In this document: one piece after another, positions 1 to 7,628 of the stretch
Numbering within the stretch: the first letter of the stretch is position 1
Layout of the letters: each line of letters starts with the position of its first letter
Source: Halomonas elongata
GTDB lineage: Bacteria > Pseudomonadota > Gammaproteobacteria > Pseudomonadales > Halomonadaceae
Reading direction: 5' to 3'
DNA: 64,000 bases
Assembly (NCBI RefSeq): GCF_029081005.1
Contig: NZ_JAJQTQ010000016.1
Span: 1-64,000, forward strand
Notes under the pieces: generated by a model
Told to the model about the DNA's origin: nothing
Seen by the model: the letters and a program-made list of their open reading frames with translations, nothing else
Databases searched by the model: none
Program-made: the position numbers and the translations under genes

Positions 1-77
1 CTTCGAGCTTCGAGCTTCGAGCTTCGAGCTTCGAGCTTCGAGCTTCGAGCTTCGAGCTTCGAGCTTCGAGCTTCGAG
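1..77. repeat. Heptamer tandem array, 11 copies of CTTCGAG
   Basis: Eleven perfect head-to-tail copies of CTTCGAG, which is a rotation of GAGCTTC, run from the window edge to position 77. The array may extend upstream. It lies just 3' of the NlpC/P60 gene and is followed at 79-93 by the palindrome AGCCCCT-A-AGGGGCT, which contains that gene's stop codon. Two related arrays (GAGCTAC and GAGCCAC) occur at 1691 and 47207. Confidence 0.9.
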
Positions 78-83
78 TAGCCC

Positions 84-581
84 CTAAGGGGCTGGGGCGG
101 CGGCACCGAGAAACCGCTCCTGCCAGTAGTCCAGCCCCAGCGTCGTGGTGGTGACGCGCCGCCCTCGGCCGGGAGCATGGATCATCTGGTCATGACCCAG
201 GTAGATCCCCACATGGCTGGCATCGCCGCCTCCGGCGGTGTCGAAGAACAGCAGGTCTCCCGGGCGTGCCTCGTCGATCGGCGGCAGGGCCTCGAACTGT
301 TGACGTGAGGTGCGTGGCACCTTGATGCCCGCCCGGGCGTAGGCAAGTTGTACCAGACCCGAACAGTCCAGCCCGCTCGGGGTATCGCCGCCGAAGCGGT
401 AGGGCGTGCCGAGCGCCTGACGCGCCTCGGCGAGGATCATGGCGCGGTTCATGGAGAGGTTGCCGCCATCGCGGGTGGCCAGGTCGGGGCCGGCGCAACC
501 CGCCAGCCACGAGAGCCACAGCACTGCCAGCAGCCATCTCGGCAAGAAGATCGCAAGGTGGCGGATGGCGTGTGATGGCAT
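84..581 (-). CDS. NlpC/P60 family lipoprotein, putative peptidoglycan endopeptidase
   Basis: A 165-residue predicted cell-wall hydrolase of the NlpC/P60 family, which cleaves peptide stems of peptidoglycan. The N-terminus has a basic, hydrophobic signal segment ending in a lipobox (LAGC, lipidated Cys29), so it should be anchored to a membrane in the envelope. The papain-like catalytic residues are visible: Cys73 in LDCSGL, His123 in SHVGIYLG and His135 in MIHAPG. The start at 581 is preferred over a longer frame beginning at 680 because GGAG lies 8 nt upstream and the signal peptide then begins properly. It is of the small Spr/NlpC type without extra binding domains. The stop codon sits in a short palindrome next to the heptamer array. 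Confidence 0.88.
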   Translation of the reverse strand: MPSHAIRHLAIFLPRWLLAVLWLSWLAGCAGPDLATRDGGNLSMNRAMILAEARQALGTPYRFGGDTPSGLDCSGLVQLAYARAGIKVPRTSRQQFEALPPIDEARPGDLLFFDTAGGGDASHVGIYLGHDQMIHAPGRGRRVTTTTLGLDYWQERFLGAAAPAP

Positions 582-654
582 GCGCGGGGCTCCATGGCTG
601 TGAGGTTCCGTCTCCCTCGCATAGCCTAGGCGCTGATGTCGACGCTGGCGAGCA

Positions 655-999
655 TCAGCGAAAGGCGATGCGCGTGCCATGGGTCAAGCGTTCCTCGGGC
701 GTGATGGCGTGTCCCGGAACGCCGATCATCTCGTCGCCGCACTGGTCATCCCAGGTCAGTACACCGTGGGTCAGCCCCAGTTCACCGAGGCGCTCGCGGA
801 GCTCGCCGGTACCCAGGTAGGTGCAGGTATGCCCGGCCTTGTCGGTCAGGGTGGATACGCCGTTGGCATGATGGAAGCGCACCGTGTAGATGCCATCCTG
901 GGACTCGACCTCGACGATGGGCGAGAACCCGTGGGCCAGGGCGTGGGAGAGCTGCTTGTAGGTGATGCGATCACCTGGAGAAAGGTCGGTGGCGGCCAT
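655..999 (-). CDS. DUF6482-like small protein
   Basis: A 114-residue soluble protein with no signal peptide or membrane segment. The sequence alternates beta-type stretches (GIYTVRFHHANG, STLTDKAGHTCTYLG) with a short helix (TGELRERLGELG) and ends near the motif QCGDEMIGVPG. This order and the D-E-M motif recall the uncharacterised DUF6482 family found in Pseudomonas and Halomonas; the assignment is from memory of the family and is only moderately secure. The start at 999 is chosen because the longer frame runs antisense through the glyoxalase gene. It is divergent from gloA with a 144-bp gap. No function can be assigned. Confidence 0.7.
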   Translation of the reverse strand: MAATDLSPGDRITYKQLSHALAHGFSPIVEVESQDGIYTVRFHHANGVSTLTDKAGHTCTYLGTGELRERLGELGLTHGVLTWDDQCGDEMIGVPGHAITPEERLTHGTRIAFR

Positions 1000-1143
1000 G
1001 ATGAGCCCCCTTCGCGTGGTGGTGTCGTCTCTCAATGTAGAATCCCGCCGGGGTCGTCGCCATCCCGCCGGCGGGGTGGAAATTCCGGTGCTTCGCCCCC
1101 ATTCAGGCAGCACTACCCCACACGACGCGAAAAGGAGAGGGCC

Positions 1144-1677
1144 ATGAGCTTTGAGGGTGAGCAGTATCCCGGCGTGAAGGCACCGGCCGCCGAGACCGAT
1201 GGCTTCCGCCTGAATCACACCATGTTGCGGATCAAGGATCCGCAGACGGCGCTGGACTTCTATTCGCGTGTCTTCGGCATGCGGGTACTGCGCAGGCTGG
1301 ATTTCGAAGAGATGCAGTTTTCTCTGTACTTCCTGGCCAAGCTCGAAAAAGGCGATGAGGTGCCGGAGGACAAGGCGCAACGCAGCGTCTGGACCTTCAG
1401 CCAGAAGGGGCTGCTGGAGCTGACCCACAACTGGGGGACCGAGGAAAAGGCGGACTTCGCCTATCACGACGGCAACGCCGAGCCCCAGGGTTTCGGGCAC
1501 ATCTGCTTCTCGGTGCCGGACCTGGACGCCGCCGAGGCCTGGTTCGATGCCAATGAGGTCGAGTTCATCAAGCGTGCCGCCCAGGGCAAGATGCCGGATG
1601 TGGTCTTCGTCAAGGACGTGGACGGCTACTGGATCGAAGTGGTCGAGGCCGCGCGGATGGCCGACAAGGGCGACTAG
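1144..1677 (+). CDS. gloA: Lactoylglutathione lyase (glyoxalase I)
   Basis: Glyoxalase I converts the hemithioacetal of methylglyoxal and glutathione to S-lactoylglutathione in cytosolic methylglyoxal detoxification. The 177 residues form the usual two betaalphabetabetabeta repeats of the vicinal oxygen chelate fold. The four metal ligands expected from the human enzyme are visible: His25 (LNHTMLRI), Glu92 (LLELTHNWG), His119 (GFGHICFSV) and Glu165 (GYWIEVVEA). The length matches the longer human/Pseudomonas-like class rather than the 135-residue E. coli form, so zinc dependence is likely by family. AAAAGGAGAG precedes the ATG by about 5 nt. It appears monocistronic, followed by heptamer repeats and a GC hairpin. 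Confidence 0.95.
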   Translation: MSFEGEQYPGVKAPAAETDGFRLNHTMLRIKDPQTALDFYSRVFGMRVLRRLDFEEMQFSLYFLAKLEKGDEVPEDKAQRSVWTFSQKGLLELTHNWGTEEKADFAYHDGNAEPQGFGHICFSVPDLDAAEAWFDANEVEFIKRAAQGKMPDVVFVKDVDGYWIEVVEAARMADKGD

Positions 1678-1690
1678 CGTCGCCAGTGTC

Positions 1691-1718
1691 GAGCTACGAG
1701 CTACGAGCTACGAGCTAC
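1691..1718. repeat. Heptamer tandem array, 4 copies of GAGCTAC
   Basis: Four perfect copies of GAGCTAC lie 13 bp after the gloA stop codon. The unit differs by one base from the array at 1-77 (GAGCTTC in the same register) and from the array at 47207 (GAGCCAC). Confidence 0.9.
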
Positions 1719-1746
1719 GAGACAAGCCCCCGACACAAAGCGTAGA

Positions 1747-1815
1747 GGCCGCCCCCTTGGGGCGGCCTCTGTCATCGTGTGCTGATTCGGTGTGTGTTGA
1801 TTCGGTGTCTGGGCG
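1747..1815. repeat. Left direct repeat flanking the MNT/HepT pair
   Basis: This block begins with a GC hairpin (GGCCGCCCCC-TTGG-GGCGGCC) and runs through TGTCATCGTGTGCTGATTCG. About 40 bp (1754-1793) are identical to 2740-2779 on the other side of the nucleotidyltransferase/HepT pair. The left copy has an extra internal repeat of TGATTCGGTGT, making it about 15 bp longer than the right copy. The hairpin could have been the original 3' hairpin of gloA. Confidence 0.85.
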
Positions 1816-1816
1816 A

Positions 1817-2344
1817 TCAATCGAAGATGCGCTCGAACTCTTCCGAGAAATCCTGGCTGGAGGGAGATATCTGGAGCCAATCGATGCTCAAGGCAAGGAG
1901 ACGTCGGGCTGTATGAAAGAGTATATGGGATAGCTCATGCAGCAAGTTGAAATGCTCGGCAATCTCTGAGTAGTTGGTGGCATACTCATGCGCGGCCATG
2001 TTGCGGATGGCGTGACAGCGTTGCCAGTCGGCCGTGGAGTCGATGACCCCTTGTTTTTCGAAAAAGGCGAGTACTTTTAAGAAGTTATCACTTGGCTATC
2101 CCACAAGAAGAGCGCTATGTCGCATGGCGGAGGCCAGGGAATCCTGTAATTTGGCGAATCGCTCGTTGATGGCGGCGAGTGTCTCGAAGAGATCAATATC
2201 CTTCTTGTGTGCTTCGAGCCATGCGGCTTCGAGGGGCCAGGCTACCCGGGCCTCGGATTGGTGCAGGAACCAGGCACAACGCTGAATGGCTTCCAGGAGC
2301 TGTGCCAGATGGTGTTGTTGCCTATCGAGAATATCCTGGCTCAT
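1817..2344 (-). pseudogene. HepT-like nucleotidyltransferase partner interrupted by an amber codon
   Basis: HepT-like four-helix proteins (DUF86/HI0074 type) partner with minimal nucleotidyltransferases, often as toxin-antitoxin pairs. The frame starts at 2344 (MSQDILDRQQHHLAQLL), overlapping the nucleotidyltransferase stop, and reads 82 residues to a TAG at 2096-2098. The same frame then continues without a shift (PSDNFLKVLAFFEKQ, RNMAAHEYATNY, SEIAEHFNLLHEL) to 1817. Homologues as I recall them have Glu or Gln at the stop position, so one base change from GAG or CAG would explain it. The RNxxxH-type motif falls in the second half, so the truncated product should be inactive unless the amber codon is read through or is a sequencing error. 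Confidence 0.8.
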
Positions 2345-2649
2345 GCGGCATCCTCGAGCTTGATCGATCGGGCCTGGTACAGGGTGATGGCTTGAAAGGG
2401 CGTCGGCTCATCCCCTTGTGTATAAGTCAGAATATCCACAGGGAGTTGCAGGCTGGCCTCCAGGGCCTGCTTCAGTTCGGCACGTGCCAGAAGCGGGATG
2501 GGCGTGCTGGAAACCAGCAGCAGGTCCAGGTCGCCACCTCGCCGAGTCTCATCGAGGCGGGAACCAAAGAGTCGAATATCCACGTCACTACCCACCAGAT
2601 GTCTGGCAATGTCGAGGATACGATGACGTTGCTGGTGGCTAAGGCGCAC
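2341..2649 (-). CDS. Minimal nucleotidyltransferase (MNT-type), partner of HepT-like protein
   Basis: A 102-residue nucleotidyltransferase-fold protein. The signature FGSRLDETRRGGDLDLLL (residues about 28-45) is the GS...D-x-D motif of the pol-beta superfamily. In HepT/MntA systems the MNT protein AMPylates a Tyr of the HepT RNase and thereby neutralises it. The start is a GTG at 2649 with GGAG about 8 nt upstream. The stop overlaps the start of the HepT-like frame by 4 nt (ATGA), implying translational coupling. Since the partner frame carries an amber codon, this may be an orphaned antitoxin. The pair is bracketed by direct repeats. Confidence 0.85.
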   Translation of the reverse strand: MRLSHQQRHRILDIARHLVGSDVDIRLFGSRLDETRRGGDLDLLLVSSTPIPLLARAELKQALEASLQLPVDILTYTQGDEPTPFQAITLYQARSIKLEDAA

Positions 2650-2732
2650 GAGAATGCTCCGGAAAAGAATGACTCATGAGAAGTCTAGCACTCTGCCGGA
2701 TATCGCCGACACCTGGCGCCGGCTTGCCCATG

Positions 2733-2786
2733 GGCCGCTCCCTTGGGGCGGCCTCTGTCATCGTGTGCTGATTCGGTGTCTGGGCG
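2733..2786. repeat. Right direct repeat flanking the MNT/HepT pair
   Basis: This 54-bp block repeats the left copy at 1747-1815, including the TTGG-loop hairpin, the stretch TGTCATCGTGTGCTGATTCG and the end GGTGTCTGGGCG. It ends 9 bp before the stop codon of the ygiD-like gene on the minus strand. Confidence 0.85.
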
Positions 2787-2795
2787 TGGTGAGGA

Positions 2796-3533
2796 TCAAG
2801 TGAAGGCGTAGAGATCCATGGTCAGCACGCCGTGTTCCACGCTGTGGTGTCGTCGCTCGGCGCGCCCGCCGGCCCCCATGGCCACCAGCAATGGCTGGAA
2901 ATGTTCCGGGGTGGGGTGGTTGGCGAGCGCCTGTGGCGCTTTCTGCCAGTCGAGCAGGGCGTCGCGGTCGTCGCTGATCAGACGCTCGTGCACCCAGTCG
3001 GCGAAGGTGCTGACCCAATCGGGTACCGGTGCCTCGATGGCGTCAATGGAGCGCAGGTCGTGGGTCAGGCTGCCCGAGCCGACCACCAGGATGTTCTCCT
3101 CGCGCAGCACGGCGAGTCGTTCGCCGAGCGTGGCCAGTTCGGCATTGGACCAGCCCGTGGGCAGTGACAGCGATACCACCGGGACATCGGCTGCCGGGTA
3201 CATCAGTGACAGCGGCACCCAGGCACCGTGGTCCAGGCCGCGCTCCACCGGCATGGCATCGAGCTCGCGGGCCAGTCGGTTGGCCAGCTCGGGCTCGCCC
3301 GGCGCTGGATACTGGCACTCGAAGAGTTCGCGGGGGAAGCCGCCGAAGTCGTGAATGGTCTCGGGGCGCTCGCTGGTGCTGACCATCAGTTGTCGGCTGG
3401 CCCAGTGAGCCGAGATGACCACCACCGCGGCAGGGCGAAGGGTCCGGCCCAGCTGGCGCAGAAAATCGTGAGCCGGTGTGCGGGTCAGGGCCAGCATCGG
3501 TGAGCCGTGGGAAATGAAGAGGCTGGGTAGCAT
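2796..3533 (-). CDS. ygiD: YgiD/DODA-type extradiol dioxygenase family protein
   Basis: A class III extradiol ring-cleavage dioxygenase (LigB superfamily) resembling E. coli YgiD, a zinc enzyme reported to act on 4,5-DOPA-type catechols. The 245 residues show the family signatures: SLFISHGSPM at the N-terminus (His9 a likely metal ligand), VVVISAHWAS, and GLDHGAWVPLSLMYP. The start at 3533 is set by AGGAGG 8 nt upstream; a frame extended to 3560 lacks one. It lies downstream of a DoxX gene and a LysR gene on the same strand, a combination suggesting control by that LysR in response to an aromatic or redox compound. The natural substrate is unknown. Confidence 0.88.
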   Translation of the reverse strand: MLPSLFISHGSPMLALTRTPAHDFLRQLGRTLRPAAVVVISAHWASRQLMVSTSERPETIHDFGGFPRELFECQYPAPGEPELANRLARELDAMPVERGLDHGAWVPLSLMYPAADVPVVSLSLPTGWSNAELATLGERLAVLREENILVVGSGSLTHDLRSIDAIEAPVPDWVSTFADWVHERLISDDRDALLDWQKAPQALANHPTPEHFQPLLVAMGAGGRAERRHHSVEHGVLTMDLYAFT

Positions 3534-3587
3534 GGTGAGTACCTCCTGGCCAGGCGTCATGACGCGTGACCTTCATGGAATTCGGGT

Positions 3588-3971
3588 TCAGGCGATGCGC
3601 TGGTTCAGGACCAGGCGTCCTCCACCGAGACCTGCCTGCACGAGCAGAGCCAGCATCCAGAAGACCGGGAACTCCCAGCCCCCGCCTTCATTGGAGAATA
3701 GCCATCCATTGCCCGCGTGAACCCAGGTGGCGCCGAGCAGAAGCGGGACCAGTGCGAGGCTGATCCAGCGGGTATATATGCCGAGGATCAGAGCCAGGCC
3801 ACCGCCCACTTCCGCGAGAATGGTCGGGTAGGCGAGCAATCCTGGCAGGCCCAGCGACTCGAAGTAACCGACGGTGCCGGGCACGGTAAAGACGAAGACC
3901 TTGAGCAGGCCATGGGCCAGGGCGAGAGTGCCGAGGGAGAGGCGTAACAGCGTAATGGCGTAGGCTTGCAT
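3588..3971 (-). CDS. DoxX family membrane protein
   Basis: A 127-residue integral membrane protein of the DoxX family with four predicted helices: ITLLRLSLGTLALAHGLL, LLAYPTILAEVGGGLALIL, WISLALVPLLLGATWV and FPVFWMLALLVQAGL. Family members include small quinone-linked redox subunits and many proteins of unknown role. It lies between the LysR gene (84 bp upstream) and the ygiD-like gene (54 bp downstream), all on the minus strand, suggesting a doxX-ygiD transcription unit. The start at 3971 has GGA in its leader (AGGACATC). A candidate LysR-type dyad lies 70-90 bp upstream. Confidence 0.88.
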   Translation of the reverse strand: MQAYAITLLRLSLGTLALAHGLLKVFVFTVPGTVGYFESLGLPGLLAYPTILAEVGGGLALILGIYTRWISLALVPLLLGATWVHAGNGWLFSNEGGGWEFPVFWMLALLVQAGLGGGRLVLNQRIA

Positions 3972-4038
3972 GATGTCCTCCGATAGAGCGTGTGTTGGTC
4001 GATGGCCACACTCTATACCGGGACATTGTTGGGATAAT

Positions 4039-4060
4039 CAGTGATTTTTACACATCACTG
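4039..4060. promoter_or_regulatory. Inverted repeat upstream of doxX, candidate LysR operator
   Basis: The dyad CAGTGA-N10-TCACTG overlaps the stop codon of the LysR gene and lies 68-89 bp upstream of the DoxX start. Its size and A/T-rich centre suit a LysR-type binding site. Linkage to the adjacent regulator is inferred from position only. Confidence 0.45.
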
Positions 4061-4972
4061 TTGCGTTATAGGCGACAATTCGAGGTCATGCTCCCATGCC
4101 GGCGGGTCGCCCCAGGCGTCGGCGAGGAAATCCAGGAAGCGCGTTACCTTGGCAGGAAGGTGGCGTCTGGCCGGATAGATACCGTGCACACCCAGTACCT
4201 GGGGGGGCATGTCGGTGCAAAGCGGCACCAGGCGGCCGCTGCGGATACTGTCGGCCACCAGGAAACTGGGCTGGTGGACGATGCCGAGCCCGGCCTCCGC
4301 GGCCGGGGTGAGAACATCCCCATTATTGCTTTCCAGTGGCCCCGACGTGTCACGGCGCTGTCCATCCCATTGCCAATCGCTGCTGAAGGCGCCCAGATAG
4401 CGCAGGCAGCGATGCCCGGCGAGCTCCTCCGGGCGACGTGGTTCGCCATGGGTCGCCAGGTAATCGGGAGAAGCGCATAGCACCATCCGGCAACGGGTCA
4501 GGCGGCGAGCCACCAGGGTGGAGTCGGGCAGATTGCCAATACGAATGGCCAGATCGTAGCCTTCCTCCAGCAAATCGACGCGACGATCATTGAGGTCCAG
4601 GCGTACTCGCAATTCGGGGTGCTGGACCATGAAGTCAGCCACCAATGGCGACAGGTGACGAATACCGAAACTCATCGGCCCATTGAGGCGCAGGTGCCCA
4701 TGCATTTCGGTGACGTCGGCACTAACGTCGGTCCGGGCATCCTCCAGTGCCTGCAGGATGCTCTGGGCTCGGGCGAGATAGCGTTCACCGGCCTCGGTCA
4801 GGTGCAGGCGCCGCGTGGTACGTTGCAGCAGGCGCGCCTGTAGATGCTCTTCCAGTTCCATGATCAGTCGCGACACTCGAGTGCGCGACAAGTCGAGTGC
4901 TTCGGCCGCCCGGGTGTAACTGCCCAGTTCGGCGACTCGTACGAAGGCCGTCATGGCATCCAGCTGGTTCAT
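4055..4972 (-). CDS. LysR-family transcriptional regulator
   Basis: A 305-residue LysR-type regulator. The N-terminal winged helix-turn-helix covers about residues 1-60 (AFVRVAELGSYTRAAEALDLSRTRVSRLIMELEEHL), followed by a linker helix and a periplasmic-binding-protein-like effector domain (about 90-295). The composition resembles the AaeR/YhaJ/DmlR-like subgroup that often controls quinone- or aromatic-responsive genes. It starts 14 bp after the znuA stop on the same strand, so some read-through from the zinc operon is possible, and it precedes doxX and ygiD, its most likely targets. The effector is unknown. GAGGGG close to the ATG could serve as the ribosome binding site. Confidence 0.93.
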   Translation of the reverse strand: MNQLDAMTAFVRVAELGSYTRAAEALDLSRTRVSRLIMELEEHLQARLLQRTTRRLHLTEAGERYLARAQSILQALEDARTDVSADVTEMHGHLRLNGPMSFGIRHLSPLVADFMVQHPELRVRLDLNDRRVDLLEEGYDLAIRIGNLPDSTLVARRLTRCRMVLCASPDYLATHGEPRRPEELAGHRCLRYLGAFSSDWQWDGQRRDTSGPLESNNGDVLTPAAEAGLGIVHQPSFLVADSIRSGRLVPLCTDMPPQVLGVHGIYPARRHLPAKVTRFLDFLADAWGDPPAWEHDLELSPITQQ

Positions 4973-4986
4973 GAGCCCCTCGGTGG

Positions 4987-6000
4987 TCAGTGCTCGTGAT
5001 CGTGCTGCGTCTCGGAGTCGCCCCCTGCCAGGGCGTCGTGCAGCACGCGGGCATTGTGACGCATCATGCCGATATAGGTGCTGGCTTCGCCCTCGGGAGC
5101 CAGGGCGCCGGAGTAGAGGGTGCCGGCCACCGGGCGGCGGGTTTCCTCGGCCAACTGGTCGATGAGCGCCGAGCTGGTCATGTTCTCGTGGAACAGCGCA
5201 CGGACATCGTTGGCACGGATCACCTCGATCAGTTCGGCCATGCGAGCCGCGCTGGGGCCGGCCTCGGTGGACAGTCCGGCCGGCGACAGGAAGCTGACGC
5301 CGTAGGCGCGGGAGAAGTAGCCGAAGGAGTCGTGGCCGGTGATGACGCTGGTGGACTCGGGCAGTGCCGCCATCTGTTCGCGGATCTCGGCATCCAGGGC
5401 GTCGAGATCGGCGAGGTAGCCCTGGGCGCGCTCGCGATAGTCGGCCTCATGGGCCGGGTCGGCGGCGATCAGGCCGTCGCGGATGTTGGTCACATACGTC
5501 TTGCCGAGGCGCGGGTCCAGCCAGGCGTGCGGGTCGTCTCCGCCGTGATCATGCTTGGCATGGTCGTGCTCGTCATGATCATGGCTGGCGTGTTCATGGT
5601 CAGCGTGGTCGTGCTCACCATGGTCGTCGCCTGCAGCCGCGCCGTCCTGATCCGCGATGCCTTCGGTAGCGACCACCGTTGGCCCCTCGTAGTCGCCAGC
5701 GCCGAGCAGGCGCTCCATCCAGCCTTCGAAGTGCATACCGTTGAACACGACCAGGTCGGCCTCGGCCAGGTTGCGCGCGTCGATGGGACGTGGCGAATAG
5801 ACATGGGCATCGCCGTCCGGGCCGACCAGGGCGTCGACCTCGACATGTTCGCCGCCGACCCGCTCGACCATGTCGGCGAGGATGCTGAAGCTGGCGATGA
5901 CCTGCACGCGATCCTCGGCCAGGGCGCCGGGCATGGCCAGCAGGGCGGAGAGACCGGCGGCCAGCACGCTGTAGTGCTTCAAGGAAGTGATGGATGACAT
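4987..6000 (-). CDS. znuA: Zinc ABC transporter periplasmic binding protein ZnuA
   Basis: High-affinity zinc-binding protein of the ZnuABC importer. The 337-residue precursor has a signal peptide ending in AMPGALA. The cluster A-I zinc site can be followed: His in GDAHVYSPRPID, His in ITGHDSFGYF and the FHENMTSS segment. Between the two lobes is the long His/Asp/Glu-rich loop (about residues 120-150, with DHEHASHDHDEHDH repeats) typical of zinc-specific ZnuA proteins, and the C-terminus ends in QHDHEH. The start at 6000 gives a proper signal peptide; the longer frame is non-coding upstream. It is the third structural gene of the unit read znuC-znuB-znuA, 19 bp after znuB. Confidence 0.95.
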   Translation of the reverse strand: MSSITSLKHYSVLAAGLSALLAMPGALAEDRVQVIASFSILADMVERVGGEHVEVDALVGPDGDAHVYSPRPIDARNLAEADLVVFNGMHFEGWMERLLGAGDYEGPTVVATEGIADQDGAAAGDDHGEHDHADHEHASHDHDEHDHAKHDHGGDDPHAWLDPRLGKTYVTNIRDGLIAADPAHEADYRERAQGYLADLDALDAEIREQMAALPESTSVITGHDSFGYFSRAYGVSFLSPAGLSTEAGPSAARMAELIEVIRANDVRALFHENMTSSALIDQLAEETRRPVAGTLYSGALAPEGEASTYIGMMRHNARVLHDALAGGDSETQHDHEH

Positions 6001-6019
6001 CGGAGGATCTCCCGGAGAG

Positions 6020-6910
6020 TCAGTGAGGAGTGGGTGAACCCAGCGGCGCGGCGCGGCGCCGGTGACGAGCGAAGAGGCTGTGATGACGGCCGCACAGCGC
6101 CGAGACGATGTATGCCAGGCCGGCCAGCAGGATGATCGCCGGGCCGGAGGGCAGGCTGAAGTGGTACGACAGCAGCAGGCCACCCAGATTGGCGACCAGG
6201 GCGATGACGATGGCAATGGCGATCAGGCCTTCCAGTCGTTGGCTCCAGAAGCGTGCGGTGGTGGCCGGCAGCATCATCAGACCCACCGCCATCAGGGTGC
6301 CCAGGGTCTGGAAGCCGGCGGTCAGGTTGAGCACCACCAGGCCCAGGAAGACCCCATGCACCAGGCCGCCGCGCACGCCCTGCCCGCGCAGGAACAATGG
6401 ATCGAGACACTCGACCACCAGGGCGCGGAAAAGCACCGCCAGGGCCAGCACGATCAGCGAGGCGATGCCGGCGATCAACAGCAGGGCGGTGGTATCCACG
6501 GCCAGTATCGAGCCGAACAGCACATGGGTCAGGTCCACGCTGCTGCCGCCCAGCGAGACCATCATGACGCCGGCGGCCAGCGAGATCAGGAAGAAGCTGG
6601 CCATGGCCGAATCCTCGCGATGGCCGGTCATCTGCGAGACGCTGCCGGCCAGTATCGCCACCAGGATGCCCGACAGGATGCCGCCCAGGCTCATGATCGG
6701 CAGCGAGAAACCGGCGAACAGAAAACCCAGGGCGATGCCGGGCAGGATAGCGTGGGACATGGCGTCGCCGATCAGGCTCATGCCGCGCAGCATCAGAAAG
6801 ACCCCCAGGGGCGGGGCGGCCAGCGACAGGGCCAGGCCGGCAACCACGGCGCGGCTCATGAAACCGTACTCGAAGGGGGCGATCAGCCAGGCGTCAAGCA
6901 GTGCCAGCAT
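6020..6910 (-). CDS. znuB: Zinc ABC transporter permease ZnuB
   Basis: Inner-membrane permease of the ABC-3 family that forms the channel of the ZnuABC zinc importer. The 296 residues contain about eight hydrophobic helices, and the motif GMSLIGDAMSHAILPGIALGF is the characteristic loop contacting the ATPase. The start at 6910 (MLALLDAWLIAPFEYGFMSRA) lies inside the znuC 3' end, giving a 17-nt overlap and probable translational coupling. The C-terminus is basic and His-containing (CGRHHSLFARHRRRAAP), slightly longer than in E. coli ZnuB (261 residues). Confidence 0.95.
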   Translation of the reverse strand: MLALLDAWLIAPFEYGFMSRAVVAGLALSLAAPPLGVFLMLRGMSLIGDAMSHAILPGIALGFLFAGFSLPIMSLGGILSGILVAILAGSVSQMTGHREDSAMASFFLISLAAGVMMVSLGGSSVDLTHVLFGSILAVDTTALLLIAGIASLIVLALAVLFRALVVECLDPLFLRGQGVRGGLVHGVFLGLVVLNLTAGFQTLGTLMAVGLMMLPATTARFWSQRLEGLIAIAIVIALVANLGGLLLSYHFSLPSGPAIILLAGLAYIVSALCGRHHSLFARHRRRAAPLGSPTPH

Positions 6911-7628
6911 GAGGAAGATCCGAAAAGTCGATGGGCAGGCGAGGCGCGCGAGCGGGCTGGCCCGTGTGATGGTCGAGCAGGGCCTCGGGGCCGACCCAGC
7001 GGCCATGGCCGCCGGCCAGCAGCAGCACGTCGTCGGCCAGGCGCGACAACTGTTCCATGTCGTGCAGCACCACCAGGATGGTGGCACCGGCGGCGGCCAT
7101 GTCGCGCAGGACCTCCATCAGCACCTCGACGGTCTCGCCGTCGACGTTGGCGAAGGGCTCGTCGAGCAGCAGCAGTTCGGCCTCCTGCATCAGGGTGCGG
7201 CCGATCAGGGCGCGCTGGCGCTGGCCGCCGGAGAGCTCGCCCAGTTGACGGTGAGCCAGGTGAGAGATGCCCAGCCGCGCCATGATCTCCCGTCCCCGGC
7301 GATAATGCGCGGCGCAGTATCCCTTCAGGGCACCATGACTCGGCCAGGTGCCGGTCATGATCAGTTCCTCGACGCTCATCGGGAAGGTCAGGTCCAGGGC
7401 GAGCTGCTGGGGCAGCCAGGCGCAACGTTCCCGCGAGACGCTGCATGCCACACGGCCGGCCACCGGCGGCAGCATCCCCATGAGCGCCGAGATCAGGGTG
7501 CTCTTGCCGGCGCCATTGGCGCCGATCAGGGCGGTGATCGCCCCATCCTGAAAGCGGCCGTCCAGATGCTCGAGGACGGTCTGTCCGCCTCGGGCCAGCT
7601 GCAGGTCATGAAGCTGCAGGCGCGCCAT
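6894..7628 (-). CDS. znuC: Zinc ABC transporter ATP-binding protein ZnuC
   Basis: ATPase of the zinc importer, 244 residues. Walker A is GANGAGKST (about residues 35-43), the ABC signature is ELSGGQRQRAL, Walker B is LLLLDEPFANVD and the switch His is in VVLHDM. The chosen start at 7628 (MARLQLHDLQLARGG) has GGAGG 9 nt upstream inside the 3' end of a small upstream ORF, and its ATG overlaps that ORF's stop as TGATG. The longer in-frame extension to 7835 is rejected because it covers the operator region. It overlaps znuB by 17 nt. Confidence 0.95.
   Translation of the reverse strand: MARLQLHDLQLARGGQTVLEHLDGRFQDGAITALIGANGAGKSTLISALMGMLPPVAGRVACSVSRERCAWLPQQLALDLTFPMSVEELIMTGTWPSHGALKGYCAAHYRRGREIMARLGISHLAHRQLGELSGGQRQRALIGRTLMQEAELLLLDEPFANVDGETVEVLMEVLRDMAAAGATILVVLHDMEQLSRLADDVLLLAGGHGRWVGPEALLDHHTGQPARAPRLPIDFSDLPHAGTA

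Noticed and set aside
1747-1770. Intrinsic terminator after gloA
   Set aside because: The hairpin is strong but is followed by TGTCATCG on the plus strand and lacks a T-run on the minus strand, so it is reported only as part of the direct repeat.
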